Both the position numbers and the translations under genes were made by a program. Of a DNA stretch of 64,000 nucleotides, positions 62,287 to 64,000 are shown in pieces. Numbering within the stretch: position 1 is the stretch's first letter; every line of letters begins with the position of its first letter. The stretch covers positions 1-64,000 of the forward strand of contig JARLHN010000039.1 in the NCBI GenBank assembly GCA_031292255.1, given 5' to 3'. The DNA is from Oryzomonas sp. GTDB taxonomy: Bacteria > Desulfobacterota > Desulfuromonadia > Geobacterales > Pseudopelobacteraceae. Below the pieces are notes generated by a model. It saw only the letters and a program-made list of their open reading frames with translations. It searched no databases and was not told the DNA's origin.

Positions 62287-63465
62287 CTAACGTTTTTGCC
62301 GTCCCCCTCCGCCCGAAGACGGGCGGGAGACCGCTCTCGGGGCGGGTGCGCCACCCGTAGCGCCCGTAGCGCCCGTAGCGCCCGGACGTCGGGCAGGGAC
62401 CTGATGGCTGAATTGCTGCATGGTCCCCCTGCTCGTCTGGCCGCGCTGGCGGTAGGAGGCCGCATCGCTGCCGCTGCCGTAGCCGCCGTAGCCGGTCTGG
62501 GACGCCGGTTGCGAACGCTGCACGTCCCGGCCCCGGTACACGTTGGTGCTGGCGGGCAGCGCCCTGACGGGAGTTCCTTGCCCAGCCCTGGCAGGAGACG
62601 CGACACGTCCGGAAGGTACGGGGCGGAGCTGCGCGTTGCGGCGGTTCTCTTCGCGGTAGCTCGTCGTGTCGTGTCGCAACGCTCCTTTGTTGACAGCGAT
62701 CGTCCGGTAGCGGTTATCGATGTAGATGCTATTCCCGCCCCGGATATGGAGACGGGCCCGGCCGATCCATCCCCCGCCCTGCCAGCCATGGTAGTAGATT
62801 CGGCGGCCATGCCAGTCGCAATCCCGGTTCAGCCAGGCGCCGATGATGAACCCGGTGCCGAAGGTGATGAACCCGGACCCCGGCTCAGGGGTTTCCTCGT
62901 ATACCGCCAGGGGGTCGTACTGGGGGACATAGATCATATCGGGCGCGGCCGGGTCGATACTGATGACCCCTCCCGCGTCCACCACCTGCTGTTCAGGGGT
63001 GGAGCCGAGATTGCCGTTGGCCTCGGCCTCTGCGCGCAGACGCTGGATCGCGTCCATCACATCCTGCGGCTGGTTGATGTACGCCTGCCCCAGGGATACG
63101 GTCCAATCATACCGCTGGTCCATCATGGAGAGCACGCCGGGATAGTGGGCCACCGCCTTTACACTCACATCCCAGGGTTGGTCGTCGATCCGGGCCGATG
63201 GCCCGTACTGTGTGACGTAGCGGGCCGCCAGGTCAACCTGGTCGGCAAACGTGGCCGCCGGGAGTATCTGGGCAAGCAACGGATCGGGATAAAGGGCGAT
63301 GGGGGCGAGCAGTTCGTCCAACTCATCCACGGTAAAAGCGGCATCGTTTGCCTGCTCCACCCCGTCAGGGGGAGGGTTCTGGGCGCTGTCGGCGCGCGCC
63401 GCCTGCCCCACCACAAGTCCCAGTGCGAGGAGCGCCGCAGATACCGTAATCAGAAAAGTTTTCAT
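62287..63465 (-). CDS. DUF3300-family exported protein
   Basis: A 392-aa protein. The signal peptide (MKTFLITVSAALLALGL) is followed by the DUF3300 core: LDELLAPIALYPDPLLAQIL, ATFADQVDLAARYV, WDVSVKAVAHYPGVLSMM and PAAPDMIYVPQYDPLAVYE. The C-terminal 110 residues are Arg/Gln/Gly-rich, with GATGATGAT encoded by a 9-bp tandem repeat. GGAGAAAG lies before the ATG at 63465. It pairs with DUF2950 in many proteobacteria. The upstream MITE-like element sits in its promoter region. Confidence 0.85.
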   Translation of the reverse strand: MKTFLITVSAALLALGLVVGQAARADSAQNPPPDGVEQANDAAFTVDELDELLAPIALYPDPLLAQILPAATFADQVDLAARYVTQYGPSARIDDQPWDVSVKAVAHYPGVLSMMDQRYDWTVSLGQAYINQPQDVMDAIQRLRAEAEANGNLGSTPEQQVVDAGGVISIDPAAPDMIYVPQYDPLAVYEETPEPGSGFITFGTGFIIGAWLNRDCDWHGRRIYYHGWQGGGWIGRARLHIRGGNSIYIDNRYRTIAVNKGALRHDTTSYREENRRNAQLRPVPSGRVASPARAGQGTPVRALPASTNVYRGRDVQRSQPASQTGYGGYGSGSDAASYRQRGQTSRGTMQQFSHQVPARRPGATGATGATGGAPAPRAVSRPSSGGGGRQKR

Positions 63466-63581
63466 GTCTTTCTCCATGGACTTGGGTAGTTTCGCCAAGC
63501 TTTCTTCCAGTGTACCAGAAACCGTCACAATGGTAAGCCCTCTTTGTGGGCAGCAGCACAGCAGGCGAAAAAATCGCCTTT

Positions 63582-63713
63582 TATACCTATTCCAAATCAA
63601 GGATGAAATCAAGGCAGCGAGAATTGAGGCTACAAAAGCGTACAGTTAGTACGTTGAGGAGCCGAAGACGAGCCAACGAAGCATAGTGCCTTGATTTGGA
63701 ATCGGTATTATAA
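63582..63713 (+). repeat. MITE-like repeat, right copy
   Basis: The ends match well: TACCTATTCCAAATCAAGG faces CCTTGATTTGGAATCGGTA, with 17 of 19 positions complementary. The interior has the same blocks as the copy at 148-280. It lies between DUF3300 and the gene at the right edge, immediately after that gene's stop codon. Confidence 0.8.
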
Positions 63714-64000
63714 CCTCGGGATGAGTCTGGCCGCTTCCGAGAGATAGGCAGCGAGTCTGGCCGGGGCGCACTCGTGACCGGGGAACCAGAGCCTGTTTCC
63801 GGTCGTGGTGCCGACGAGCAATCCCCATTCTCCCGATGCCAAGCCCAGAATGAAAGCCGTTGTCCGAAAACCGGACACCGTCATGGTCAAAGAGCCTGCC
63901 CCTTCGTCAACCGACCAGGTCCCCGCGATCGACGGGGCATAGTCCGGCGCGGAGCCGATCCTGTTGTCAACGGATTTCGCCAGGGTGCCGTCGCCATGGA
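63708..64000 (-). CDS. Partial gene at the right edge
   Basis: The last 97 codons of a gene whose start is outside the window: the frame is open from the edge to the TAA at 63708. It reads DNRIGSAPDYAPSIAGTWSV and later GFRTTAFILGLASGEWGLLVG, with GLASG and TTTGN segments in beta-rich form. GTWSVDEGAGSLTMTV suggests a small barrel. No family is assigned. Its stop lies inside the right repeat. Confidence 0.55.
   Translation of the reverse strand, partial: HGDGTLAKSVDNRIGSAPDYAPSIAGTWSVDEGAGSLTMTVSGFRTTAFILGLASGEWGLLVGTTTGNRLWFPGHECAPARLAAYLSEAARLIPRL

Noticed and set aside
62296..63489. 397-codon frame on the plus strand opposite DUF3300
   Set aside because: It mirrors the DUF3300 gene, has skewed composition and no domain pattern.

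Overview
The window looks like chromosome from a Geobacter-lineage deltaproteobacterium (Desulfuromonadia/Geobacterales). I infer this from moderately high GC, many PAS/hybrid histidine kinases and sigma-54 activators, an Mvh-type [NiFe]-hydrogenase joined to a lone HdrA, PilZ/HD-GYP/GEMM cyclic-dinucleotide parts, and DUF3300/DUF2950 envelope genes. No 16S gene or complete tRNA is present, so the assignment is indirect.

Layout. 0-5.4 kb: a ParA-like ATPase with a zinc-finger-like tail, a fibronectin-III lipoprotein, an exported nitroreductase, an outer-membrane beta-barrel and a quinone oxidoreductase. 5.5-10.3 kb: a tripartite multidrug efflux operon (marR, membrane-fusion protein, outer-membrane factor, DHA2-type MFS pump) with a palindromic operator. 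10.6-16.9 kb: small FMN-binding and DUF2007 proteins, CheW, a hybrid kinase whose membrane domain resembles the plant/cyanobacterial ethylene receptor, and a PAS-GAF kinase. 17.0-21.2 kb: a stripped prophage or satellite (ribbon-helix-helix gene, small membrane protein, zinc ribbon, both terminase subunits, HTH protein) opposed by twin XRE regulators. 21.5-36.7 kb: mixed envelope, PilZ, SDR, CheB-CheR fusion kinase, HD-GYP, SET-domain, FKBP and thioredoxin-like genes, plus a 3' remnant of a calcium/proton antiporter.

36.7-44.6 kb: a compact operon running response regulator, chemoreceptor, MvhG, MvhA, hydrogenase protease, HdrA, MvhD, TusA, closed by a strong hairpin. 44.9-56.5 kb: a signalling island with two sigma-54 response regulators, a RiPP-leader-like small gene behind a cluster of three 17-bp palindromes, a broken Cache/PAS hybrid kinase, and a cheX/RR-kinase/HD-GYP operon behind a near-consensus sigma-54 promoter. 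56.5-64 kb: small membrane and zinc proteins, an AI-2E transporter, a GEMM-type cyclic-dinucleotide riboswitch ahead of a PhnA-like zinc protein, a lone membrane sensor domain, DUF2950 and DUF3300 exported proteins, and a gene running off the right edge. A MITE-like repeat of about 130 bp is found once near each end of the window.

How it fits together: much of the window is sensing and c-di-GMP/chemotaxis wiring (CheW, CheX, CheB-CheR fusion, MCP, two PilZ, two HD-GYP, a riboswitch, two sigma-54 activators) set beside hydrogen metabolism. The best candidates for undescribed biology are the ethylene-receptor-like kinase, the chemoreceptor built into a hydrogenase operon, and the sigma-54-activator/palindrome/RiPP-leader-like locus.
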